64,000 nt of DNA, taken from positions 2,253,991-2,317,990 of the forward strand of contig JAEVLN010000012.1 of the NCBI GenBank assembly GCA_018350325.1. Reading direction: 5' to 3'. The notes under the pieces are model-generated. The model was not told the DNA's origin. It saw only the letters and a program-made list of their open reading frames with translations, and searched no databases. How positions within the stretch are numbered: position 1 is the stretch's first letter; each line of letters opens with the position of its first letter. Of the stretch, positions 34,001 through 45,500 are shown in pieces. This DNA comes from Globodera rostochiensis (lineage: Eukaryota; Nematoda; Chromadorea; Rhabditida; Heteroderidae). The translations under genes and the position numbers were made by a program.

Positions 34001-35848
34001 ATTTGTGAACTAAAAAAAAAAAAAAAATCGGTTTTTGAAAAAATTGTTCAAATTCGGACCGGGCTTGGAATTGGTTGAAAAGGAGGTCAGATTCGGATCC
34101 TAAGTTCCTGAACACCCCTAGAAACACGTTTTCAGCGACTTTGAATTGATTTTTTCAAAAAATCATAGACTAGATGATGTCATATAATCAACGTGCTTGA
34201 TAAACCATGGAGGTGTTTTCTAATCTGATTATACATATTTTCCCTCTAGTCGCATAACGGAAAAGTACCAACTTTTTTCTCGTTATCACCAAAAACATTT
34301 TCATTTATTGATGCAAAAAAATTTGACTCCTTAAGTGTTGACGCTTCCGTCGACGAATTCGCCGATTTTTTTAAACCTGACTGAAATTATTGCAATGGTC
34401 TACAAACGGATGCAGGATCGCAAACATCTGGGTCTAAAACCATGATGGAAAACATTAAAAACAAACTGAAGATGACCGAGGAGGAATACAGTTGTATTTA
34501 CTACCAATTTCTCGACGGCGTTTTCATCCAATTCATTCACCGCAATTAAAACTAGCGGTTTGCTGGCTATTACCTTCAACAATGCTGCAACCAAAGTAAA
34601 ACTACACTAGCCTATAAACCGATTATATTTCCTTTAGTAAAGGCTGCGTTAGTTCCGGAGATTGAAAAGCGGCAGAGAGAATTAGTAAAATTAAATCGGT
34701 ACCGGTTAATTGTAAGCTCGTCGATGCCAGCTTTCAAATCGACATTACAAGAATAACGGAGTAAGCTCACTGTCAGAATACCCACACCTACAACCCAAGG
34801 ATTGCAAGCAGCAAATCGAGATGTGTGCAGGGATGGGCACGGGTCCAAGCGGAAATACTTTAGAGATTTGAGTACCATCGAACACCCATAGAATAAACAT
34901 TTGAGTCCGAGATTTGTGTGCAGTAATATACATAATGGTTGGCTATATCGCATTAAATCGGTTTAAAACCCGGTTTAAATTGAGAAAAAGAACAATTTAT
35001 CTACCCATACCGGACCCAAACTTGGTATGTGGAAGGGTTGAACACTTCAAAATACAAACAACCGGCCCAAGTTGATTATTCTCTGCGGCCCCACCCGAAA
35101 TCCAAAAACAATTTTACCTTGACAATTCCATCGGCATCTCTGGGCCCGTCATACTCAGAAGCAACATGACCTTTCCTGAAAATTTTCAGCGTCGGGAAGC
35201 CGCTCACTCCAAATTTGTCGCAAGTCTCTTTGTCCGCAGTGCAATCAACCTAAAAATCAATTCTTCATTTGATGGATTTACTGTCAATGAAAACAAACGC
35301 ACCTTTATGAGTGCAATAGGAGGGTCATTGCCCTTCAGTTTGGTCGCTGCTTTTTCGTATTCCGGAGCAAGCTTCTTGCAGTGTCCACACCTAAAAAAAT
35401 GTTCGGGTGTCGGCCAACTTCTTCACATTTTCCTAAAAACCTTCCAATAAGAAACACTAATATTTGGTTTGCTTATCTAAATTTTGGCTTCTAGTATGGG
35501 GCACTCTATTCAACTGAATAAAAGCATCTGGAAAATTCGATAAGAACCGAAAACTTTTTCGGAGGAAAAATCTAAGTGTTTTCTTTCAGCGTAAAATTAT
35601 TAGTGACAAAGGAAAAACTAATCAATAAGCAACACTAATGGGCCAATTTCAAAATGTAACGTAGGAATAGTCATTATGGGTGGAAAATCCAACCAGGGGG
35701 CATAGAACTCCGCCAACGCAATGTCATGCTGCACTATTTCCGAGTCAAAGTTGGCGTCCGTGTATTCCAACACATCGCTGAGGAATACAGTGGGAAGAAC
35801 CTGGCTAAGCAGGAATAAAATAGGGATCGATAAAACACCACTACTCAT
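31043..35848 (-). CDS. pdi-3: Protein disulfide isomerase, PDIA3/ERp57-like
   Basis: ER oxidoreductase for disulfide formation and isomerisation. Exon 1 (from 35848) encodes a signal peptide ([20 protein letters not shown]) and the start of thioredoxin domain a ([18 protein letters not shown]). Exon 2 near 35.4-35.3 kb opens with the active site [15 protein letters not shown]. Exon 3 near 35.2 kb holds [15 protein letters not shown]. Domains b and b' are in exons at 32.8-32.2 kb ([53 protein letters not shown]). Domain a' is in exons at 31.7-31.2 kb ([20 protein letters not shown], second [25 protein letters not shown]). The tail is Lys-rich and ends KTTEEL, a variant of the KDEL-type retrieval signal. 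The a-b-b'-a' order and lack of an acidic tail favour ERp57 over classical PDI. One intron (about 32796-35118) is unusually long and full of repeats. Confidence 0.93.
32911..33000. repeat. 30-bp tandem repeat in pdi-3 intron
   Basis: AATCTCGGTAAATCACGACG plus TTCCCGATCG recurs with a 30-bp period starting at 32919, 32949 and 32979; the last copy diverges. It lies next to more TCGAGATTCTCGATCG-type sequence (33055-33100). Confidence 0.85.
33131..33425. mobile_element. Fold-back (long inverted repeat) element in pdi-3 intron
   Basis: The two halves are imperfect reverse complements over about 150 bp each. Matching blocks are ACCCATCTCACC with GGTGAGATGG, AACTTTGAACCTTT with AAAGGTTCAAAGTT, AATTCAAACCGATATGTTAAG with CTTAACATATCGGGTTGGTTGAATT, and GAGAAAAGTT with AACTTTTCTC. 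A short unique loop sits near 33260-33298. No coding capacity. It looks like a MITE or fold-back transposon; target duplications could not be fixed. Confidence 0.7.
33571..33799. repeat. 114-bp tandem duplication in pdi-3 intron
   Basis: GAATTCTGCTCTTCGACATT starts at 33585 and again at 33699, and the following about 100 bases match almost throughout (CGATTTGTACGACC, CCTTTTGTCGGTTTTCC, GATTTTAGCCACCCGGACTT). A few substitutions separate the copies. The minus-strand open frame across it is a by-product of the repeat. Confidence 0.9.
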
Positions 35849-36824
35849 CTAATCTTCCTATCTGAAAATGAGCAAAAGAGAAGAGGCAAATAAATGGCAT
35901 CAAAAAGAAGATGAAATTGACGAGTAAGCCACATAAAGATAAAATAGATTCCAATGGAAGAAAAAAATGGGAAAGAAAGTAGACTTAAGAAAGGGAAGTG
36001 ACAAAATGACTCAAATTGGGAAAACAGAGGGAGGCGGGCGTATTTCGCCCGCGTCATCAAAATATAGCTGTCGATCTCCAATTGGTTGGCTCGCTCGCCT
36101 TTAACTTTCTAAATACAGTATACTCGCATGAGAGGATCCGGCGGAATTTTAAAAGCGGAATGAGAGGCACTGCTAAACCTTTATGGGTCGTCGAATCCAA
36201 GCTGGTTCGAAAACAGATTTAGACAGTAATTTAGCCACTTTTATTTTAAATGTGATTAGCATTATTCGAAAGTTATTGAGTGATGAGCTGCTATTACTGA
36301 ATATCTAATTTGTAAGTGGATTGGACAAATTTCAAAAAGTAGTGGTTTTATAAATTTCGAGACTTAATGATCGGGTTTCACATGCTATTGAATCCTTTTG
36401 TAAACGAATTGAACTATCGATAATAATTAATACATACCTAAATTTCTAAGTGATTGGCAAAGGAAACTCGGCCGGGGAAAGCTTCAAAAATTTGCCGCAA
36501 TTTTTAAGTGAAATTCCAAAAAATTGTCATCTTTTTTCCTGTTCGTTGATTTGTGAAAAAATAAAATAAATTTGGCAAAATGTTTTCCCAAATTTAAAAT
36601 TACAATCAAAAACCTTCCTAGATTAGGGAGCGGGACTAGAGATGAAGGTGGTCATTAGGGCTGTTCTCGATATGTATGAAATCAATTTGAGTCAAGACTA
36701 GGCAGCGAGAAATTTCAAAAAATTTGGAAAAATCTGGCGAAAGACCGGCCGATGAGCAAAAAAGCCGGATTAAATTTATCATTTTAGGATTTACAGCAAA
36801 TTTTGCGATTAATTAAAAATCAAC
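35849..36824. promoter_or_regulatory. Divergent promoter region between pdi-3 and ubiquilin
   Basis: 976 bp separate the two outward-facing start codons. AT-rich; no exon was recognised. I looked for ER-stress-type motifs (CCAAT-N9-CCACG, TGACGTG) by eye and saw none intact. Confidence 0.5.
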
Positions 36825-39351
36825 ATGACCGACTATGGCAGTGATGATGAAAGTATCAAAATGATTGAACTCAAATTCAAGACCATTCAGGAAACATACA
36901 ATGTCAAAGTCAAAGAGAATTCAACCATCGCAAAGGTAAAAACTATTTAATTGAATTATTTGCAAATAATTCCAAAAGTTCAGCTCAAAAAGATAATGTC
37001 GCAGAAGCTCAACCAGTCCGAGGAGAAGATTTGTCTGATTTTTTCTGGGAAGATACTCAAAGATCATGAGAACCTCACCCAACATCGTTAGTGCCTAACT
37101 TCTAATTTGTTCATTTATATATTTTTTGTAGATATCGGCGATGGCATGGTTCTGCACATGGTTATACGAAATCAGGTAAAATTGCGAAGTACACAACAAA
37201 CATGGGCATGTTATTTTCAGCCTTTGACTTCGACGACGTCGGGCAGTTCAAATTCTACGGCACCGGCTGCGCCGACGGGCGGCACTGGCGCGGATTTTAC
37301 GGCTGGTCATTCTCCGCTGGGCGCAATCAGTGCCGCTCTTTTAAACAATCCCGAACTTGTTCAAGGCGTTTTGAATTCGCCTTTCATGGAAAGGTATGCC
37401 GAACATAGACCGATGACGAAACGTTGTTTTTTCCATTCCAGTATGTTAGCGAATCCGGATTATATTCGGGCTGTGTTAAGCGAAAATCCCCAGTTCCAAC
37501 AGATAATTCAGGTTCTCTAAATTTTGTAAGCTGCATTTTTGTAACTGTTAACCTTTAGAACAATCCCGAGTTAGGTCATATGATGAACGACCCCAGCAAT
37601 ATGCGACAGGCGATGGAAATGATTCGCAATCCGACGGCATTTAACGAAGTTTTTATAATCAAATGTAACGATAATAATTTTATCAATTTGTATTAGTTAA
37701 TGCGCACCCACGACCAAGCGATCAGAAATATGCAGGTTTGGAAAAAAATGAATCGCTTTTTTTCTAAATCAGTTCGCTTAGGGACTTCCTGGCGGTGAAG
37801 CGGCACTGCAACGCCTCTATGAGCAAGTTCAGGAGCCGTTGATGAACACTGTGTTGGGGCAGCCGGGTGTCGGCAATGCCACCAATCCTCCTGGACGGAA
37901 TGCAACAGGTGATGCGCGAAAAACTGAAAAATTATGAGAAAAAATGAGATATTTAAACTTGATTCTTCTTTGTTCAGCCTCTCGGAGTCAGCACGCTGGT
38001 GTTGAAAATGCGCAGCCATTGCCAAATCCGTGGAGCAATCTCGTGAATCAACAAAATCGCCAGGGTGCTGGTCCCGCTGGGGGCGCGTCGGCACAGGGCG
38101 CAGCGCCTCCGGGGCTTCCTTTTGCAAGTGCGAAATTATTTTTGAGATTCATCTCAAAATCCGTAGTTCAGATATGATGAACACGCCGGGGATGCAAAGT
38201 TTGTTCCGTCAAATTGCTTCCAACCAACCGGTTATGCAACAATTGTCGCAATTGTCGGGCCAGCCGCAGATTGCTTCTTTCGTACGTTTTATGCCTTGTT
38301 CGTTTTGGAATTTTATGCTTGGTCGGGTCACAAAAAGTCATTATCAAACTTTCTCGGGCTCGATGACCAAATGAAGAATCGCGAAAAAAATTGCCGTCAC
38401 AGACCTCGATTGGTCCAGGCTTAGTTACTTCTTAAGTGACAAAGGAACTATTTTGTTTGTCTGTTGTCCAAAACTAAAGCTTCTGCTTTCTTTTTCTCGT
38501 CACAGATGGCCAACCCGCAAATGCTGCAGGCGTTGACCAATCCCCGCGTAATTACCGCACTGCAACAAATGCAACAAGCATACCAAGTGCTTCATCAAGA
38601 GGCCCCACAACTCTTTGCCAATCTTCCGTGCGTTTCATTTGTTAATTTCGTTATATTCGTAATGTATCAATTTGTTTAGTGGGGCTGACATGTTACAAAA
38701 CTTTGGCGGGATGGCCAATCTTTTTGGGGGTATGGCCAATGCGACGAGTCAGGCCCAACCTCCGGCTTCCGGTGATCCGAATGCGGGAGGCACGCAATCA
38801 AAGTGGGGGTTTTTCCATTTCGATGTTATATTTAAACATCAAAAAATATTCAACCAATAAGTACAGTGGCTCTTCTGGTCCAACTGTCCCGCTTCAGCCG
38901 GCCAACATTCCGTCTGGCTTCGCCGAGCTGATCGGTTCTCTGATGAACTTGAGCACTGCGACGAATGTGAGTAAATCAGGGGAAGTTCTAAGTTTATATA
39001 ACTCTTCTTTCAGAGTACTCAGCCCCCCGAGGAGCGATTCCGTCCTCAGTTGGAACAACTCACCGCCATGGGATTCACTAACCAACAGGCGAATATTCAA
39101 GGTTGGTTTGCAAGTAGCGGCGGTTCCCATTAGCTTTTAGAAATGAAAATTTCAATATTAAATCAACTAAATAAAAGAAGTTGAAATATATACTATTAGT
39201 ACATATGCTTGGTTTGTCATTGTTTTGTTCTCTTTCTATATAAACTCCAAAACGGACGCTTTCAGCTCTTTTGGCAAGTATGGGCGACGTTTCGGGTGCT
39301 ATTGAGCGGTTGCTGAACAGCGGTGGACATGGCGACACTGGGCCGCTCTGA
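36825..39351 (+). CDS. ubql-1: Ubiquilin (UBL-UBA proteasome shuttle factor)
   Basis: Carries ubiquitinated or misfolded clients to the proteasome. Exons 36825-36935, 36984-37086 and 37132-37175 encode the ubiquitin-like domain (IELKFKTIQETYNVKVKENS, EEKICLIFSGKILKDHENLT, DGMVLHMVIRNQ). A Ser/Thr/Gly linker follows, then STI1-like repeats: NNPELVQGVLNSPFMESMLA, NPQFQQIIQNNPELGHMMND, RQAMEMIRNPTAFNELMRTH. A Pro/Gly/Ala-rich stretch and a second STI1 pair come next (PGMQSLFRQIASNQPVMQQL, MANPQMLQALTNPRVITALQ). The C-terminal UBA domain (LEQLTAMGFTNQQANIQALL, GDVSGAIERLL) spans the last intron, 39103-39267. Domain order and spacing are those of animal ubiquilins. Confidence 0.94.
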
Positions 39352-39585
39352 GGAGACAAGCAAAGAGAGGCGCGCCGCCACGTCCTTTGGGTTGGTTTCC
39401 GATTGATCCAAAAATCGTTTTTAAAAAGTTGTTGTTTTTCAGTCTCATGTTGCCGTTTTAGCCCTTCCCCTTCTATTCCATTCCGAAAAGAGAGCTCTTC
39501 CGATGTTCTGCCCGCTGTTTTGTTGTGTGGTGTGTGTGTGATATGATCGTTTTGGCGTGGATGTCCTCCTCAAATACAGTGACTA

Positions 39586-39591
39586 AATAAA
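39586..39591 (+). promoter_or_regulatory. Poly(A) signal AATAAA for ubiquilin
   Basis: Canonical hexamer 235 bases after the stop codon, the first one downstream on the plus strand. Confidence 0.55.
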
Positions 39592-42500
39592 TATTCATTA
39601 CGTCCATTTATGTATTAATTAGCACATTTGCGTTCCACAATATCACATTATTTGCGCATTAGACCGTCCGCCCGCCATTACCTATGCTTTTTTTCCAAAA
39701 TGTAATTGACAAAAAGAGGCATTTTTATTCGACTGATTGACTCTGTTAAAGAAGTGATTTAAAAAATTCGATGTCAAAAACAAAATTAGGTGTAATGTTT
39801 GGTAAATTGATTTCTCGGTAAACGGAAATTTGCCGAAGTTCGGTATCGGAAAAGGGAATTTACCCGGTTTTTGTTTGAACCAAATAAACCGGGTCAACAA
39901 AACATTAAAATTTTTGCCATCCGAGCAATTAGCATTCTTTTTTTGTTGCCGGGGTCCTCCCTCTCACCATTCCGATGGGCCTACCATTTCTCAACATTCT
40001 TTTTTGGGTGCCGATCCCCCACTTCCCCTTCGGCGTCGTCCATAAATTTGGGAATTAATAAATAAAATTGTCTTCGTCACCCAACCATCGGCACTTTTGG
40101 CACTTGCCCCCCCCCATTTGTCCCTCCCTTCCGATCGGGCGAATTCGCCGCCGACGGCACAATTTATTTTTTATGTCGGAAGGCACGGGGGGGGGGGTGA
40201 AGATAAATGTCAAAATATTTTTATTGCCGCCGGCTTCACAAAGGGGCAAAAAGCGCCGGGGGGGGGGCGGGGGGCGAGGAGGGCATTTTGTTAGAAATTA
40301 GAGGGGAAGGGGGGGGGGACCTTTGTCCATCAATCTCTCCTCTCATCCCCACTTTGTCTCTCCTCCTGCACTTCCTCCATTCATCCGGACGGATGGGACG
40401 ACGGCGGTGATGGCAATGTGTGCGGCTGTTCGTCCTCCTCATTTGTGTCAATTCATTCATTCATTTGAAACCGGATGAACGAACGAATGGACGGACGGTG
40501 AATGAATGGCTCTTTTAGAAAAAGCACTTTTTGCCGTCGGCAAAATGCCACCGATTGATCATCCCTCGGGGGACGGGATGGATGGACAGCGATTAATTAT
40601 TTGATCTAACCGAAAACTTTTGTTTGGCCACAACATTCGGAGAATTGGGGGGGGGGGGATTAGCCTTTGTTGGGTCATTTGTGTAAAAAAAGTCGATGGA
40701 CGGAATGAAACGGACGGACAGCCGACAGAAACGCAAGAAATTTACTTTTGTCATAAGAAATAATTTTTGTACGTTTTGCCGTTCCTCGCATTTTGCTGAC
40801 CCAAAATGATTTTGTTTCGATTGTTATGAATTAAACAAAAAAAGGAAAGGAAAGGAAAGGAAAGAGCCGTTACAAATTTACTGCCCTCTCTCTGATTTAC
40901 AACACGCGCCGTCGGCGGATCGGAACTTTTATGTCCATTCACCGCAAAAATCGCTATCACTTTTTGGCGATCGCTTCCCTCCCCCCCGCACTTAATGAAA
41001 TGAGCAGGTGCATTTCTTTTAAGCAAAATTGGTTTATTTTCTCAAAACATTTTGTTTCTATTGCCCTCCTCCGCCTTGTTGGTTGGTCACCCCCCCCCCC
41101 ACCTCCTCCCATTATCATCCCGTTCGTGTTCCCCCCTCCGGTTCCCTCCTTCCAATTGGCCAATTCTTGTTCAACCATTTCCCTCCCCCCCCCCCTCCCT
41201 CCCTCATCTTCTCCAATTGTCTTATGGCTCTCCACCAAAACATCAAACAAATCGAATCCAATTTGACCTCCGGCGGGAGGGACAATTTTGTCGGTTGAGG
41301 ACATTTGGCCTTAATTTTCGGAGAAGGCCTAAAAAATTATGTAATTGCCTTGGACAGCGATGGCACAATTGGGGAACAACAAACGCTCGTTGAGCAAATG
41401 ATGCCAAAATGCGGGAGAATGGCTAAATAATATTCGCCCCTTTCATTTCCTTTTTGCTTGATTGGAATTAGTCAAATTCAAACAAAAAAAAAGCTTTTAA
41501 AACTAAAGGCATTTCCGATGCTCATTCAATTTGGCATAACAATTTAAATGTGCCATATTAGGGACTTTTAAAATCGATTAGCCATTTATTGTTGAATGGG
41601 TGTCACCCGCCGAAGTGCGGGAAACGGACGCATCGTAACACAAAGGGCCTTTGGGTTGGGGGCTGGGGGATGTGCCCTCGGGGGTTGGATTATTTGGATG
41701 GGCGGCCCCCGGGGGCACAATGCCGCAACGATAACAACAGATTTGCGGCCGGCGGCAGTCACTAATGAATTTTGGGATGTCAAAATCCGCGAGGTTTTTG
41801 ATGGGCCACATATTCCCCCGCCTAGAAATATTCCGTGCCGTCCGGAGAAGACCGACCGGACCGGAAACCCGCCTCCGGCAAGAAGGCCCCGCCGGCGGGT
41901 CCCATTTCATCCCGGGGCCAATTTCATTTGCACTGGCCCCACCCCAAACCCAACCCACAGATTCATCATCAAATTCCCCCCCCCCCGCCCATTTTATGCA
42001 TTTAATTTCTCCGGCATTGGCACAGATTATCGCCTCCGGCGATGTTTGCCTTTACCGGGCGGACTATGACATTCCGTCTCAAATATTTGTCGGCACCCAA
42101 CCCAAATTCAGATTTCAATGTAAAATCTAAAAGCATTCTCCAAATTATACTTTTGTTTTGCAACACCAAAATCATTTAAAACCATCGAAAAAAACAGTCA
42201 AAAAATTTGCCAACTTCAAAATTGTACCCCTCGGGGGTCCATTACAGTCGGTGAAGGGTTTGTTGGGGCGACCTTGAAACACTGCGAATTTTGTTGAGAA
42301 TGCAATTCCAAACACCGATCAAAAAGGGCAATAAAATTCTCCAAAATTCCCCCCCCCCCCTCCGATTCCTTCGGCCGCTGCTCCTTTTGCCCCCCCCCCT
42401 CACTCACTCAGCTGGTGGGTGGATTGTGTGAATTCCTCCAGAAAATGGTTATTTGGGTGCGTAATGAGGGGAAAGTGCCCGAGGGAATGAGTTAAACGCC

Positions 42501-45500
42501 GTCTAATCCCCCCAAAATGGGCGAGGCAATTGGCGGCATTTAGCCGCCCCGGCGATCGGAAATTTATTCGCAAATATTTCGTGAAAGATTTTGGGCGGGG
42601 GGCGATAATTTTTGGCTGGGAATTGGAGCAGCGCCACCGCCACACTTTGGTCAGTTTGGGCGGCTCAAAACTTCGGAATCGGTCGTCTGATCGAAAGCTT
42701 TTTGAACTTTTGGCAGTGATCGGACTTAACAAATTGTGCTGAAATAGGAAATTGGTGTTTTTTATTGATTTGAATTTTCTCTTAATTCTTCCAAAACATC
42801 GAATTTCGTTCACCAATGTTTTATTGGCCAACCCACCCACACTTTGTTTAGGCCCATTAATCATTTTCACCGTCCAAAATTTGCCTTTCCCCTGAGGGGA
42901 AATTCCCCAAAACATCCCCCAAAGGATTTTCCATTCAACTTATTCACTTTATGCCTAATCCCATTACCCCCCCCCCCCCCCCCCCAAATTCGCAATTCCC
43001 CCATTTGTCTTAATGAATGGGATGGCCAAATCGAATTTGTTTCTTCTGTTGTTGTCCTCCTCTGCTGCTGAAGTGCCCCCGAATTAATAACTTACTCATT
43101 GAGGGATTTGGGGGGGGGGCACTTTATCCCATGGAGAAAAAGATGGGACGGATTGGGTTACCCCTCGGGGGAGGCTCGAGATATTTGGAAGCGGAGGATG
43201 ACCCCCCGGGGGAGGGAGGGGGGCGGACGGACCGTCTCAGGACATGTCCCCAAATGCGTCAATCCGAGACATGTCAATATTTTGCCCTAGGGGGACGTTT
43301 TGTTTGATTAATTGCGCAAGATGCCCCTCAGCTCATCCTCCTCCCCCCCCCCCCACATTATCATCCTCCCCTTCCGTCCCCTCCCCTCTCGTCCATCCTT
43401 CATCTTCATCTCATCTTCATCATCCGTCTTCGGTATGGAAATGGCACAGGGGAAGACATTCATTCATCCGTCCGTCCGTCCATTTCTGTGGCCAAGCCAA
43501 TTAGGTCGTTTTATGCTGAAATAACACACAACGCCGGAGGGGCTAAAGGCGGAGGGAAGGCAAAGGAAGAGGCGGCGATGATTCATACGCATTTTCCCAT
43601 TTCACCTTCCAAATCGGCGATTCATGAGGCCGTTTTGTCATCGGTAAATTATTTTTTTCCGTGGAATTATTCACAATTTTTGTGCAAAGTTTAAGAAAAT
43701 AAAAAGGCTTTTACACATAATTCATGTAAAATTGAATTATTGGCCCTTAAAACCAAAACGTTTCAAAGCATTGGCCCTAATTGTTGTTCGGATTCGGCAA
43801 AACTTTATTGCCCCCAAATGTCGATTTGTTTGGCCCGTCAGCCAAATAATCATTCATTTCCCAATGCCCCCTCCCCCCAGGGGCAATTGCAATGTTCCGC
43901 GAAATTCGCCACGGGCGGGATAATTTATGAATTCCCAGTGATACTCACTTCCCAACCCAAAAAACGACCATTAATAATCCTCCGATAATCCAATTCCCAT
44001 CCCCCGGGGGCAGTTGTCCCTCCAGGAGCCAATCGCTTTACAAAGCGCCAACGGCCGGAAGGATGATCAGAGAGGGAGGGATATATTTTGCCTTGGGGGA
44101 GGGGGCGGTTGGTGTTCATCAATTTTCGAATTTGAAGGCCAAAAGAAAAATGGGAGGAGAGAAGCGATGATTTGGAGAAAATAAAAAAATTGATTTTTTT
44201 TTTTGCTCAGAAATTGAACGTTTTATTTGAATTATTTTGGTATCTTTTTGCTTGGCATTATGCAATTTCTTTGGCTTTATGTCCAAAATCTGTCCAATTC
44301 TTTTTACAACGCATCGTAAAAATTCAGCGCAAATTTTGTAACGATCGCCCCGGGGGGGGGGGAAATGTGCGACTAATCATCGTTCGCCGCCATTATCCGA
44401 TCATTGCTTTGCCCCGGGGGCTGCCAATTATGACACGCTTTTGTCTCGGGAAATCGCCTCGGGTACGCTCTCTTCTTTGAGCAAATGTTTCCACCCCTTA
44501 CGGCCACAGTTGTCCCCCCCCCCCCACACGCCCGGGGGCAAAATCATCATCCGTCCGATCATTCGGCACCCGATCAGCACATCAAATCACAATTCCTCCC
44601 CCCCCCCAGGCCCACAATCCGCGGCCAAACTCCGTCATATCCGTCAGCCGCCTTCGCCCGAGGCGATGTTTGGGAAAGTCTGGCGGTGTACGGTAATTTC
44701 GAGCAGATGAGTGGGGATGGCCCGTCCAATTTCCCTCTTCCTCCCGTCATTTTGGGCCTCAAATATAATAAATAAGCTTTGCCTTCAGTCGCCGCCCCTC
44801 CGGCGAAATGCTTTTCCTTTCACAAGGAAAATGCCCTCGGGCAATAAAGTCACTTTTATTGGGGCCGTAAAAGCAACTTGGAAGCCGGGACGCTGCACAT
44901 TTTCAATTTGAATCGCAACTCACACAAATGTTGCCATTTTCAGTTTTTTTTTTGCTTCTCCGACGATCACAATTTTTCAAACCAAACAAATTCTGCAAAA
45001 AAAAACTTTTTTTTTTGCCTTAGGGTATAATTCGCGCAGTCCCCCGCGGCGTTTTATGGGGCAGACGCGGCCCATTACACTTTTTGCGCGGATGGCGACA
45101 TTTTGGGGGCGTACAAACATAATAAGCGGTTGCCGAATCTCCGGATCAGCGGGCAGAAATTGGATTTTTTGATGGGGCACATTCATTTGGATGCGGCGGC
45201 GGCGGCGGCAGCGACCGAATCTTTCAGTTTCATTACGGTACTTTTGCACAGTACCCGGGGAAATAGTGGTTACTACAGTATACACTCCAGCAAGACAGCG
45301 AGTTGTGTTTAACTTTCGAACAACAATTTTCTTTGGAAAGATTCCGAAATTTTCAACTTTCACCTTTACAAATTGGAACCTTTTTTTGTACAGTATAAAT
45401 CGAATGAATCCCCCGGGGCGATTTTTCTTCATTATTAGACAAATCCGTCGAGTGATAGCGATCTGACCGGAGAGTAAGTGGCCAACATTTCACCGTCGTC

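Noticed and set aside
34400..34594. Minus-strand 64-codon frame in the pdi-3 intron, considered as a nested gene
   Set aside because: Hydrophobic but with no recognisable family, start context or splice partners; the surrounding DNA looks like repeat debris.
42400..42915. 171-codon minus-strand open frame in the gene desert
   Set aside because: No family similarity, no splice or start context, and composition follows the C/G-rich background.
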